NCBI GenBank assembly: GCA_016699535.1 | Contig: CP064980.1 | Location: 2,240,001 to 2,304,000 of the forward strand | Source of the DNA: Myxococcales bacterium | Lineage (GTDB): Bacteria; Myxococcota_A; Polyangia; Polyangiales; GCA-016699535 | Direction of reading: 5' to 3' | Length of the DNA: 64,000 bases | In this document: piece after piece, positions 8,738 through 17,329 of the stretch | How the letters are laid out: every line of letters starts with the position of its first letter | Numbering within the stretch: position 1 is the stretch's first letter | Notes under the pieces: model-generated | The model's database searches: none | What the model was told of the DNA's origin: nothing | Seen by the model: only the letters and a program-made list of their open reading frames with translations | Translations under genes and position numbers: made by a program

Positions 8738-9991
8738 TTACGCCATTTCAGCTTCTTTTTCGTAGACAATGAGTGGCTTATCGCCCTTGGTAATCACGTC
8801 GGAGTTGACGACTACTTCTTTGATTCCAGTTTCAGACGGCACATCAAACATAATCTCTAATAAGGCGCCTTCCAAAATTGCGCGCAGGCCGCGTGCTCCA
8901 GCATTTCGCTTGAGGGACTCACGGGCTACTGCACGCAAAGCGCCTTTGGCGAACTTGAGTTTGACCCCGTCCATCTCGAAGAGCTTGCCAAACTGTTTGA
9001 CGAGTGCATTTTTCGGCGTGGTGAGGATATCAATCAACGCATCTTCATCGAGTTCATGGAGGGTGGCTACGACGGGTAGGCGACCAATAAACTCGGGGAT
9101 AAGTCCAATGCGGAGCAAGTCCTCGGGTTGAACTTTTTCAAGAAGTTCGCCCACCGCGCGCTCTGTTTTGGAGGGTATATCGGCACCAAAGCCAAGTGTT
9201 TTTTCGCCCATACGTCGCTCGATAATTTTATCCAGGCCAACGAATGCTCCGCCGCAAATAAACAAAATGTTGCTGGTGTCGATCTGCAAAAACTCTTGCT
9301 GAGGGTGTTTGCGGCCACCTTTGGGGGGAACATTCGCAATAGTTCCTTCGATAATTTTCAAGAGGGCTTGCTGAACGCCTTCACCGCTTACATCGCGGGT
9401 GATGGAGGGATTATCGCCTTTGCGTGCGACTTTATCGATTTCATCGATGTAGACAATGCCTCGTTGGGCGCGTTCGACATCGTGATCCGCGTTTTGAAGC
9501 AACTGAACGATGATGTTTTCAACGTCTTCACCCACATAGCCAGCTTCAGTAAGAGTCGTAGCATCGGCTATAGCAAAGGGAACGTTGAGAACTTTAGCAA
9601 GCGTTTGAGCAAGGAGTGTTTTACCGGAACCGGTAGGTCCGAGCAGGAGAATATTGGATTTCTGTAGTTCAACGTCGTCGGTGCCTACTTTGCTTTCGAT
9701 GCGTTTGTAGTGATTGTGAACGGCAACCGAGAGGATTTTCTTAGCTCGGTCCTGGCCTACGACATATTCATCAAGAACTGCTTTGATCTCAGCAGGCTTT
9801 GGAAGGGGGGCATTGGTACTGAGATTGTCTTCACGACCGACCTCTTCTGCAATGATGTCGTTGCACAGACCAATACATTCATCACAGATATATACAGTTG
9901 GACCAGCAATTAACTTTTTGACCTCTTTTTGGGATTTTCCACAAAAAGAGCATTGTAAATTACCATGACCATCTTCACGCCGTCGATCCAC
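8738..9991 (-). CDS. clpX: ClpX, ATPase subunit of the ClpXP protease
   Basis: 417-residue AAA+ unfoldase. The N-terminal zinc-binding domain has Cys14, Cys17, Cys36 and Cys39 (CSFC and CDEC). Walker A GPTGSGKTLLA sits near residue 120, Walker B IVYIDEIDKVA follows, and the pore and ClpP-contact regions read through without gaps. It recognises tagged substrates and feeds them to ClpP. The ATG at 9991 has a strong AAGGAG site 7 bases upstream. It lies 138 bp downstream of clpP and 142 bp upstream of lon, all in one direction, a common bacterial arrangement. Confidence 0.98.
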   Translation of the reverse strand: MDRRREDGHGNLQCSFCGKSQKEVKKLIAGPTVYICDECIGLCNDIIAEEVGREDNLSTNAPLPKPAEIKAVLDEYVVGQDRAKKILSVAVHNHYKRIESKVGTDDVELQKSNILLLGPTGSGKTLLAQTLAKVLNVPFAIADATTLTEAGYVGEDVENIIVQLLQNADHDVERAQRGIVYIDEIDKVARKGDNPSITRDVSGEGVQQALLKIIEGTIANVPPKGGRKHPQQEFLQIDTSNILFICGGAFVGLDKIIERRMGEKTLGFGADIPSKTERAVGELLEKVQPEDLLRIGLIPEFIGRLPVVATLHELDEDALIDILTTPKNALVKQFGKLFEMDGVKLKFAKGALRAVARESLKRNAGARGLRAILEGALLEIMFDVPSETGIKEVVVNSDVITKGDKPLIVYEKEAEMA

Positions 9992-10129
9992 GAAAACTCC
10001 TTACTTCCTGTATCCTTGTAGTTTAACTCTCGAAATGCGCCACGGCAAGTAGTTGTCATGGCTTTGCACTTGGCAAAATCATGCCAACCCTGGCCCAGGA
10101 AGCCAAAGTGAGACATTCGCTGGAAACTA

Positions 10130-10768
10130 CTACTTTTTATTGTCTTTTTTAATGACTTTTCGATGCTCAATCACATCGTCAATGATGCCATACACTTTGC
10201 CTTCTTCGGCGGAAAGGTAGCGATCGCGCTCGGTGTCTTCTTTGATTTTCTTTGCAGCCTGGCCGGTGTGTTGAGCCATGATGTCATTCATTTTGGCTCG
10301 AAGCGCCAAAATCTCGTTGGCGTGGATTTCGATATCCGAAGCTTGACCACGGAAGCCGCCGAGGGGCTGGTGGATCATGATACGGCTGTTGGGCAGGGCC
10401 TTGCGGCGGCCTCTATCTCCGGCTGCAAGAATCCATGCGGCCATCGATGCTGCTTGTCCTAAGCACACAGTGGCCACCGGGCAACGTACGTATTGCATGG
10501 TGTCGTAAATGGCCAATCCCGCCGTGATTACGCCACCGGGGCTGTTAATGTAGAGCAGAATCTCTTTGTCAGGATCTTCGCTTTCCAAAAAGAGCATCTG
10601 AGCAATGACAATGTTTGCGACATCGTCGTTGATTTCAGTGCCAAGAAAAATAATGCGGTCCTTTAACAGACGACTGTAAATGTCCCAGCTTCGTTCACCG
10701 CGGTGGGTGGTCTCAACGACTTGTGGGTAAGGAATAAAGGCACTGCTGGGACTAGAAAGGTCACTCAT
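10130..10768 (-). CDS. clpP: ClpP protease subunit
   Basis: 212-residue serine peptidase forming the ClpP barrel. The catalytic triad is visible as Ser108 (GQAASM), His133 (MIHQPLGG) and Asp182 (TERDRY), spaced as in other ClpP proteins. The oligomer-contact and substrate-binding motif INSPGG is present. A short N-terminal propeptide-like segment precedes the mature fold. The start overlaps the tig stop by 8 bp, so the two are probably co-translated. It works with ClpX from the next gene. Confidence 0.98.
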   Translation of the reverse strand: MSDLSSPSSAFIPYPQVVETTHRGERSWDIYSRLLKDRIIFLGTEINDDVANIVIAQMLFLESEDPDKEILLYINSPGGVITAGLAIYDTMQYVRCPVATVCLGQAASMAAWILAAGDRGRRKALPNSRIMIHQPLGGFRGQASDIEIHANEILALRAKMNDIMAQHTGQAAKKIKEDTERDRYLSAEEGKVYGIIDDVIEHRKVIKKDNKK

Positions 10769-12062
10769 CGACGTTCTCCTGCGACTTAGTCGCTTTACTT
10801 TCGGTGATGGTAGCCTTCTCCTTCAAGAACTCAAGTAACTTGTCTTCAAAGAGCTGCGATCGCAGTGATTCAAGCTTCTCAGCGCCCAATTCTGCCTTGA
10901 CTTTAGCGATATGCTTTGCAGATCGTTCTGCTATCTCGGCCAGCTTATTTTCGAGTTCCTTGTCGCTGACTTCGATTTTCTCCTGTTTGAGCAGAGCGCG
11001 GAACAATAAGGCTGTGCGAACTTTTCGTTCGGCTTTGGGCTGCATGTCTTTGACGATTTCTTCGCTCAGTGGAGCGTTTGCGCCGATGGATTGATAAAAC
11101 CCGATAAAGTCTCGGAGCATGGCCTGATGTTGTTGGTTCACCAAGGATGGCGGTACATCGATTGGGTTTTTGGCGATGAGGGCGTCAATAAGGCTTTCTT
11201 GGAGCTCCGATTCAGCTTTGTGTTCTGCGCGATGTTCAAGTTGCTTCTTGATGTCGTCTTTAAGCGCTTTGAGTGTTTCAAACTCGCCGCAGTCTTTGGC
11301 AAATTCGTCATCGAGTTCAGGAAGCTGTTTTTGTTGGATTTGTTTAATGGTCACCGAGCAGGTGGCTTTTTTGCCTCGTAGCTCTTCATCCCCGTGATCG
11401 TCGGCAAAACTTAGTTCAATGTCCTTGCTTTCATTGATGCGCATGCCTTCAATGCCAGTTTCGATTTCGGGCAATAGGCCTGCTCCGCCGAGCTCAACTG
11501 CGCGGTTTTGAGTGCTCAGATCCTGACGAGGCACGCCTTCAAGCGCGACAGCGTAGTCCAAGGTCACGATGTCGCCCGATTTAGCTTTGTGCTTTTCATC
11601 TGTTGCAACCAAGTCGGCTTGACGCGCCCGAAGCTGCTCCAGCTCATCGTTGACCTGCTTTGCGCTGATCTTTACCGAAGGCTTGTTTGCTTTAAGCCCC
11701 GAGATGTCGACTTTTTCGATTTCTGGCTGCACTTCGAGCTTGGCGGTGAACTTCAATGCCTTGCCATGCTCTATGGTGGGTGGCTCAACCGAGGCCGGAG
11801 CTACAGGAGCCAAGTTGTGCTCGCTTACGGCACTTAGAATACCAGCTTCGACCATGTTGGCTGAGACCTGCTCCATGACTTTTTTGCCGTAGACCTGTTT
11901 TAAGACATGCTTGGGTGCCTTGCCGGGCCGAAAGCCCTTTATTTTTGAGGTACGGGCAAGTTCTTGATAGGTGCGGTCAAGATCTTTACTGATGTCGTCC
12001 CAGCTGACTTCCACATTGATTTCAACTTCGACTGAGCTTAGGTGATTGATTTTAGAGGGCAT
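10761..12062 (-). CDS. tig: Trigger factor, ribosome-associated chaperone
   Basis: 433 residues with the usual three parts. The N-terminal ribosome-binding domain has the FRPGKAP signature (GFRPGKAPKHVLKQVYG). A central FKBP-type PPIase-like domain begins after GDIVTLDYAV, and a helical C-terminal substrate cradle is rich in Lys and Glu. It binds nascent chains at the ribosome exit. It overlaps the deaminase gene upstream by 11 bp and clpP downstream by 8 bp, consistent with one transcript for folding and proteolysis functions. Confidence 0.96.
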   Translation of the reverse strand: MPSKINHLSSVEVEINVEVSWDDISKDLDRTYQELARTSKIKGFRPGKAPKHVLKQVYGKKVMEQVSANMVEAGILSAVSEHNLAPVAPASVEPPTIEHGKALKFTAKLEVQPEIEKVDISGLKANKPSVKISAKQVNDELEQLRARQADLVATDEKHKAKSGDIVTLDYAVALEGVPRQDLSTQNRAVELGGAGLLPEIETGIEGMRINESKDIELSFADDHGDEELRGKKATCSVTIKQIQQKQLPELDDEFAKDCGEFETLKALKDDIKKQLEHRAEHKAESELQESLIDALIAKNPIDVPPSLVNQQHQAMLRDFIGFYQSIGANAPLSEEIVKDMQPKAERKVRTALLFRALLKQEKIEVSDKELENKLAEIAERSAKHIAKVKAELGAEKLESLRSQLFEDKLLEFLKEKATITESKATKSQENVDE

Positions 12063-12534
12063 CTTTATCCTTAATCGTGGTTTGAACAGTCTCGCTTAGA
12101 CTGATGAGTTCGATGTTTAGTTGTTGGGCCACGTCGAAAATGCGTTGATCCCGATAAAACTCGCCATAGACAATGCGGCGAATTCCAGCGTTGGCAATGC
12201 TCTTGAAGCAGGGCCAACAGGGCGATGCAGTGACATAGATATCGGAATTGTCAATAGAACTACCGTATCTGGCCGCTTGGATAATGGCGTTGATTTCTGC
12301 GTGGAGGGTGCGAACGCAGTGGCCATCTTCCATCATGTGACCGGCATCGTCGCAGTGATCCAAGCCTCGCACTGAGCCGTTGTAGCCGGTTGAAAGGATA
12401 GTTTTATCGCGTACGATGACCGCGCCGACGTGCTTGCGATCACAGGTGGAGCGGGTAGCAACCTCAAGCGCAATATTCATGAAATAGTGGTCCCAGGAAA
12501 CACGAGCTTCTGCCATAGCCCGGCGAGGTAGCAT
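12052..12534 (-). CDS. dCMP deaminase / ComE-type cytidine deaminase-fold protein
   Basis: 160 residues (154 if the second Met at 12516 is used; neither start has a clear ribosome site). The zinc site is complete: HAEINAII supplies His and the catalytic Glu, and PCWPC supplies two Cys. The additional CDRKHVGAVIV, GYNGSVRG and HCDDAGHMMEDGHCVRTLHAE context is typical of deoxycytidylate deaminases, which make dUMP for thymidylate synthesis. Its 3' end overlaps the tig start. The link with tig is probably positional rather than functional. Confidence 0.9.
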   Translation of the reverse strand: MLPRRAMAEARVSWDHYFMNIALEVATRSTCDRKHVGAVIVRDKTILSTGYNGSVRGLDHCDDAGHMMEDGHCVRTLHAEINAIIQAARYGSSIDNSDIYVTASPCWPCFKSIANAGIRRIVYGEFYRDQRIFDVAQQLNIELISLSETVQTTIKDKDAL

Positions 12535-12560
12535 GGCCGGCAGACTGAAACAACTGCCCG

Positions 12561-13931
12561 CTAAAGAACCTGCCTTGCAGGAGGGGGAAGAGCGCGGGTA
12601 ATCAGTAGCCGCCGGCCTTTTAAAGAGGTGAAAAAACAGGCCCGGCAGCTTTTGGGGCGCGAGAGGCCATGCGCACTTTGGGCGGCTTCGTGGGCTTCTT
12701 TAGCGTCGGTTTCGCTAAGCCAATCGGAAAACCAGACCGCGGCGTAACGCCCTTTTGGATTTCGGTAGATCCCAAGTTTGTCTTGAAGCCAGCCTTCGGC
12801 TGCCTGGATAGCGGTTTGTCTTGGGTTGTTTTGAGCGAGATAACTCCGCCACACGAGTTCGCCTAGACTGTCTTCGATGATGAGTGTGTAGCCTAGAGGC
12901 AATTGTTTTGGCAGTGACATCGTTGGGAGTTTCGAGCGGAGCTTGCGAGTAAAATCAGCCGCTTCGGGGTGAAGCACTTCAGACATGGTCGTGGGTGGCG
13001 ATGCATAGGCTTCGTTGACGGCTTTCCATCCGCCTTGGCTGTGAAGATGAGCGACAAAGCGCAAGCCATCGAGGTAGGGCGAGAGCAACATGGCTTGCAG
13101 AATGGGAGGTGCGTTGCGTAACTTTTCCGCAGGAAGCGCGCCAAAGCCATCGGTGGGCATGACTTGATCGAGCATATTTAGATTGCTGGTGAGCTTCGAG
13201 AGAGGAATCCCGAGCGCCGATGCAAAATCGGCAATCATCGCCAAGGTTGCGTCCCCTTCGACGAGCGCTTGAAAGGCAGCATCGGCGTCGGTCTTTCGTT
13301 TTTGACCATGAAGTTTGTGCAGGTTCAAATGCTGGCCTTGCAGAGCATGAACGAGTTCATGCACTAACACTGCGTGAGCTTCACCAAAGGTTTGCGTGTC
13401 TTTTTGAGCAAGGCCTGACACGACATCATTGCGCACCGCAAGGTATTCTTCTTTTGGATTGTAGTAACCAATCACTTGTTCCCCGAGCACATCGAGCAGC
13501 AAGGTGCCAAGGTCAGCGTCTGCATCGAGCAAGCCGAGCACGCCGAAGGTTATGTACGCTTCGTTGAGTTCCTCGGCGTCAATTTCGGATTCCAGGTATG
13601 CACGAATGAAATCATCGTCTTGAATGCGAATAGGCACGGGTGTCTTGAACTTAAGGTCCCTCACCTGTTCGGCGGTTTTGAGCAAGGGCCCCAGCGCTCG
13701 ACTTTCCAGCGCGTTTGGAGCGCGGTCAATCGCTCCGTCCAGTTGTCCGTGAAATGCTTTGTTCGATGGTGTGGGTGAAAAACCGCACTGCTCGTAGAGC
13801 GCATCGCGATTGAGCCCGGGCGTTTGGATACGGACAGGGCTTGCTGGCCTTTCATGTTCCGGAGCCGAAGCACACCCGGTCCAAGCGTGGAGTGCAAAAG
13901 TAAGGAAAAGAGGAAAAAACGATTGTTTCAT
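12561..13931 (-). CDS. Lipoprotein with HExxH-type metallopeptidase motif
   Basis: 456 residues from the Met at 13931, which places a lipobox WTGC after a short hydrophobic signal; the frame extends upstream to 13979 inside the rnj end region. The sequence HELVHALQGQH at mid-protein is an HExxH zinc motif, and an EGDAT stretch about 35 residues later could supply the third ligand, as in gluzincin-like proteins. I know similar HEL(T/V)HALQ-EGDA proteins from myxobacterial genomes but cannot name a characterised one. It is expected at the periplasmic face of a membrane. It sits 17 bp after rnj and ends 27 bp before the deaminase gene. Confidence 0.75.
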   Translation of the reverse strand: MKQSFFPLFLTFALHAWTGCASAPEHERPASPVRIQTPGLNRDALYEQCGFSPTPSNKAFHGQLDGAIDRAPNALESRALGPLLKTAEQVRDLKFKTPVPIRIQDDDFIRAYLESEIDAEELNEAYITFGVLGLLDADADLGTLLLDVLGEQVIGYYNPKEEYLAVRNDVVSGLAQKDTQTFGEAHAVLVHELVHALQGQHLNLHKLHGQKRKTDADAAFQALVEGDATLAMIADFASALGIPLSKLTSNLNMLDQVMPTDGFGALPAEKLRNAPPILQAMLLSPYLDGLRFVAHLHSQGGWKAVNEAYASPPTTMSEVLHPEAADFTRKLRSKLPTMSLPKQLPLGYTLIIEDSLGELVWRSYLAQNNPRQTAIQAAEGWLQDKLGIYRNPKGRYAAVWFSDWLSETDAKEAHEAAQSAHGLSRPKSCRACFFTSLKGRRLLITRALPPPARQVL

Positions 13932-13948
13932 AGGGTGCTCGGGCTGGC

Positions 13949-15598
13949 CTAACCAGCTTCGAGTACCATGGCATAGCACAACGGGCGCTGTCCTGTTTTT
14001 TTGCGCAAAAAACTACGCAAAGCTTGCTTGGCAAGCTCACTGAGTCGTTCGGTGTCGGTATTTTTGTTTTTTGCCAACGCTGTTTCAACGGCTTTGCGAA
14101 CATGGTCCTCTGCATCATCAATCAGCGATTCGTTATCGTCGGTATTGACGATGCCGCGCAAGAACACTTGCACCTCGCCCAACCAAGCTTCCTCGAAATC
14201 GACAACAAAAGAGACCACGGCAACGCCTAGGCGACCAAGCAATACACGGTCCTTCAGGGCCAAAGGGGAGAGCGGCCGGTTGGCTTGGATGTAGACTCGG
14301 CCCGTATGGTTTTGCTCCACAATCTCCATGCCCTCGGCGCTTAGCTCGACCACATCACCGTTTTCAATGACCAAGGTGTCACGAATTCCCAAATCGGTGG
14401 CCAAGGCAGCGTGGCGATTGAGATGATGAAAGGTGCCATGCACCGGGATGAAGCTCTGGGGGCGAGTAAACTGAATCATGCGTCGTTGTTCCTGCTGGCA
14501 TGCATGACCACTGACATGGATTTCGGGATCATCTTTGCGACTCAGCACACGGACACCTCGACGCTCCAACGCATCAAGCATGCTGAACACTGATTTTTCA
14601 CGCCCCGGAATGATTCGGGATGACATAAGCAACAAGTCGCCTGGGCCAAGAGTCGCTTGAGCGTGCTCGTCATATGCGATGCGATTGAGTGCTGAGCCTG
14701 TTTCGCCTTGGGTGCCTGTGGCGACCATGAGCAGTTGTTTGCGCGGGACATCTTGAGAGCTTTTTTCATCAACGAGCACGTCATCGAGATGCTGTATGAG
14801 TCCTAAGCTTCGCGCGATGGATAAGTGATTTTGTACGGAACGACCCAGTGGATACAGTTTTCGTCCGCTGCGTTTGGCGATGTCCACGAGCGAGCTAAGG
14901 CGGTAGGTGTTTGATGCGAAGATAGCCACGGCGACAGCGCCTTCGGCTTTGCGAATGTGACGCTCAAGCGCCTTGCGCACCGTTAGTTCGGAGCCTGCCA
15001 CGCCGCTAGTATCGATGTTGGTTGAATCGCTGAGCAGCAGACGCACGCCTTCATCGCCTAGCTTTTTTAAACTCTCGGCATCAAAATGCACACCGTCGGT
15101 CGGCGTTGGATCGATCTTGAAATCACCGGAATGAATCACCGTGCCGACAGCTGTTTCAATCGCAAGTGCGGTCGCGCCGTTGATTGAGTGAGTCACGGGA
15201 AGGTGGGTGAAGCGAAAGGGTCCGAGCTCGTATTCGTCATGGGGTTTGATGCGACGAAGGTCGGGTGCTTTGGAAAAGCGATGTTCAGACAATCGCTTTT
15301 CAATAAGTTCAGCAGCGTAAGCAGGCGCCATGATCGGTACATGAAATTTTTTGAGCAGGTAAGGCAGGGCGCCAATGTGATCTTCGTGTCCGTGCGTAAT
15401 CACCACGCCAACCAATGTGCTATCGGTTGATTCAAGATAAGAGAAGTCGGGATGAATGACGTCCACACCATTGTCGTCGTCATAAAAGGTGATGCCGCAA
15501 TCGATGAGCACTATTTGCCCATCGTGCTCAATCATCAGGCAGTTCATGCCCACTTCACCCAGGCCGCCAAGCGGCATCAATCGAATTGCTTCATCCAC
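13949..15598 (-). CDS. rnj: Ribonuclease J
   Basis: 549-residue beta-CASP metallo-beta-lactamase RNase with both endo- and 5'-exonuclease type activity in the family. The zinc motif HGHEDHIGALPYLL is intact; His in LPVTHS, Asp in HSGDFKID, and the beta-CASP motifs DSTN, the ASNTYR helix and SGHA are present, as is the HGTFHHL motif near the end of the catalytic core. A C-terminal domain of about 100 residues matches the dimerisation part of RNase J. It heads a minus-strand run leading to tig, clpP, clpX and lon, and is divergent from a second beta-CASP gene across 149 bp. Confidence 0.96.
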   Translation of the reverse strand: MDEAIRLMPLGGLGEVGMNCLMIEHDGQIVLIDCGITFYDDDNGVDVIHPDFSYLESTDSTLVGVVITHGHEDHIGALPYLLKKFHVPIMAPAYAAELIEKRLSEHRFSKAPDLRRIKPHDEYELGPFRFTHLPVTHSINGATALAIETAVGTVIHSGDFKIDPTPTDGVHFDAESLKKLGDEGVRLLLSDSTNIDTSGVAGSELTVRKALERHIRKAEGAVAVAIFASNTYRLSSLVDIAKRSGRKLYPLGRSVQNHLSIARSLGLIQHLDDVLVDEKSSQDVPRKQLLMVATGTQGETGSALNRIAYDEHAQATLGPGDLLLMSSRIIPGREKSVFSMLDALERRGVRVLSRKDDPEIHVSGHACQQEQRRMIQFTRPQSFIPVHGTFHHLNRHAALATDLGIRDTLVIENGDVVELSAEGMEIVEQNHTGRVYIQANRPLSPLALKDRVLLGRLGVAVVSFVVDFEEAWLGEVQVFLRGIVNTDDNESLIDDAEDHVRKAVETALAKNKNTDTERLSELAKQALRSFLRKKTGQRPLCYAMVLEAG

Positions 15599-15747
15599 AG
15601 CGCACAGCTAGTCCATAGCCTGCACAAAGGTCAAGGCTTAGTTGCTTGTTTCAAAAAGATCAGAGCACTAGTGAAGAAAATGGCTCACACGAAAGCAACG
15701 AAGATCGCATCAATACGTTGACGATGCTGCCCGGATGAGCGCACAAC

Positions 15748-17154
15748 ATGGGCATGGAACTTGAGTTTTATGGGGCTGCCGATGAAGTCACAGGATCATT
15801 GCACAGGCTTCGCTGCGCAGGGGCAGAAATATTACTGGATTGCGGACTATTCCAAGGACACCGTGAACAAAGCAATCGCCTGAACCGAGAGTTGCCATCT
15901 TGGGCCAGCAAGGCGAATGCGCTTGTGCTGAGTCATGCCCATCTTGATCACAGTGGCGGTATTCCAACCCTGGTTAAACGTGGTTTTGACGGCAACATCT
16001 ATTGCACGCCACCGACACGTGACTTGTGCAGCGTGATGTTGCGTGATGCTGCGATGATTCAAGAGCAAGATGCGCGCTATCTCAATAAGCGCTATGCCAA
16101 AACAAAAGAGCACGAAGCTATTGAGCCTTTGTATCGTGTTGAAGATGCCCACCGAGCCATTGGACAGATGGTTTCGATTCCCTTTCATCGGCCACTTCCG
16201 ATCGCGCCAGGCGTCACGCTTTGTTTTTATAATTCAGGACATGTGCTTGGCTCAGCCTTGGTGTGCTTAGACTTAGAAGAGGGCAATACGAAAAGACGCT
16301 TGCTTTTCACAGGCGACCTTGGTCGCGACGAACTTCCATTGCTCAAACCCCCAGAGATTGTGCCAGATGTCGACGTTCTCATTTGTGAAAGCACTTACGG
16401 TGATCGTCTTCATCCTGATATAGCGCGAATGGACGAGGAGCTTGCGAGCATTGTCACTAAGACCATTGGGCGTGGCGGCAGAGTATTGATTCCTACCTTT
16501 GCGCTTGAACGTGCTCAAGAAGTGTTGTTTGCGCTTGAGCGCCTGTCAGAAAAAGGCCGCGTGCCAGAGGTTCCTATCTATATTGACAGTCCGCTGGCGA
16601 TTGCCATTACCGAGGTTTACAAGTTGCACGCCGAAAGCCTGGCTCCCGACGTTGCGCAGCGCATGCTTGAACGCAACGACCCTTTCTCCCCGCCTGGATT
16701 GCGTTATGTGTCTGAAATTGAAGATTCCAAAGTCCTTCAAAAAAGCAAAGAGCCGAGCATTGTGATCGCCGGCTCTGGCATGTGCGAAGCAGGGCGTATT
16801 TTGCACCATTTTCGCGATGGTCTTGGCCAGTCAAAAAATAGCGTCGTGATTGTAGGCTTCATGGCGCAGCACACTTTAGGCAGACGTCTCGTTGAAGGGC
16901 GTCATAAAGTTAAAGTCTTTGGCATCGAGCGGGATGTGTTAGCCGACGTGCACGTCCTAGGCGGACTTTCAGCCCACGCCGATCAAAACGACTTGAAAAA
17001 CTTTGTCGCGCAAACCAACAACCATGGCCCACTCAAACAAATCGCACTAGCGCACGGGGAAGCCCCCGCCAAACGCGCCCTAAAAAACCTACTCGCATCC
17101 CAAATCAACGCCGATATCATCCTCGCCGAAAAGGGCAAAACGATGCCGTTATAG
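15748..17154 (+). CDS. CPSF-like beta-CASP metallo-beta-lactamase RNA nuclease
   Basis: 468 residues with the CPSF73-like bacterial beta-CASP layout: starts with FYGAADEVTGSLH, zinc motif SHAHLDHSGGIP, then GHVLGSALV, FTGDLGRDELPLL, CESTYGDR, the IPTFALERAQEVL helix and the AGSGMCEAGRILHH motif. The HGE motif near the end (AHGEAPAKRAL) supplies the last metal ligand. Such enzymes process or degrade RNA and are distinct from RNase J. Together with rnj it makes a divergent pair of beta-CASP nucleases. Transcription probably ends at the hairpin after 17213. Confidence 0.93.
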   Translation: MGMELEFYGAADEVTGSLHRLRCAGAEILLDCGLFQGHREQSNRLNRELPSWASKANALVLSHAHLDHSGGIPTLVKRGFDGNIYCTPPTRDLCSVMLRDAAMIQEQDARYLNKRYAKTKEHEAIEPLYRVEDAHRAIGQMVSIPFHRPLPIAPGVTLCFYNSGHVLGSALVCLDLEEGNTKRRLLFTGDLGRDELPLLKPPEIVPDVDVLICESTYGDRLHPDIARMDEELASIVTKTIGRGGRVLIPTFALERAQEVLFALERLSEKGRVPEVPIYIDSPLAIAITEVYKLHAESLAPDVAQRMLERNDPFSPPGLRYVSEIEDSKVLQKSKEPSIVIAGSGMCEAGRILHHFRDGLGQSKNSVVIVGFMAQHTLGRRLVEGRHKVKVFGIERDVLADVHVLGGLSAHADQNDLKNFVAQTNNHGPLKQIALAHGEAPAKRALKNLLASQINADIILAEKGKTMPL

Positions 17155-17212
17155 TTGAGCGTCCATCAGCAACCGAACCATCTTTCTAACTATTTGAAAT
17201 TAGAGTTGCTCT

Positions 17213-17242
17213 TAGCGGCATGCCGCTATTAATCTATTTTTT
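17213..17242 (+). terminator. Intrinsic terminator after the CPSF-like nuclease gene
   Basis: A perfect 16-base palindrome TAGCGGCATGCCGCTA (17213-17228) is followed within 10 bases by a run of seven T. It separates the nuclease gene from the Tc-like module. Confidence 0.8.
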
Positions 17243-17329
17243 TACGCAACATCGTTGCACGATGGCCGATAACCGGGGCATACCTAGGCAAATAGTTATC
17301 AAGGCGCGCAGATAGGTAGCGGGGGGTAG

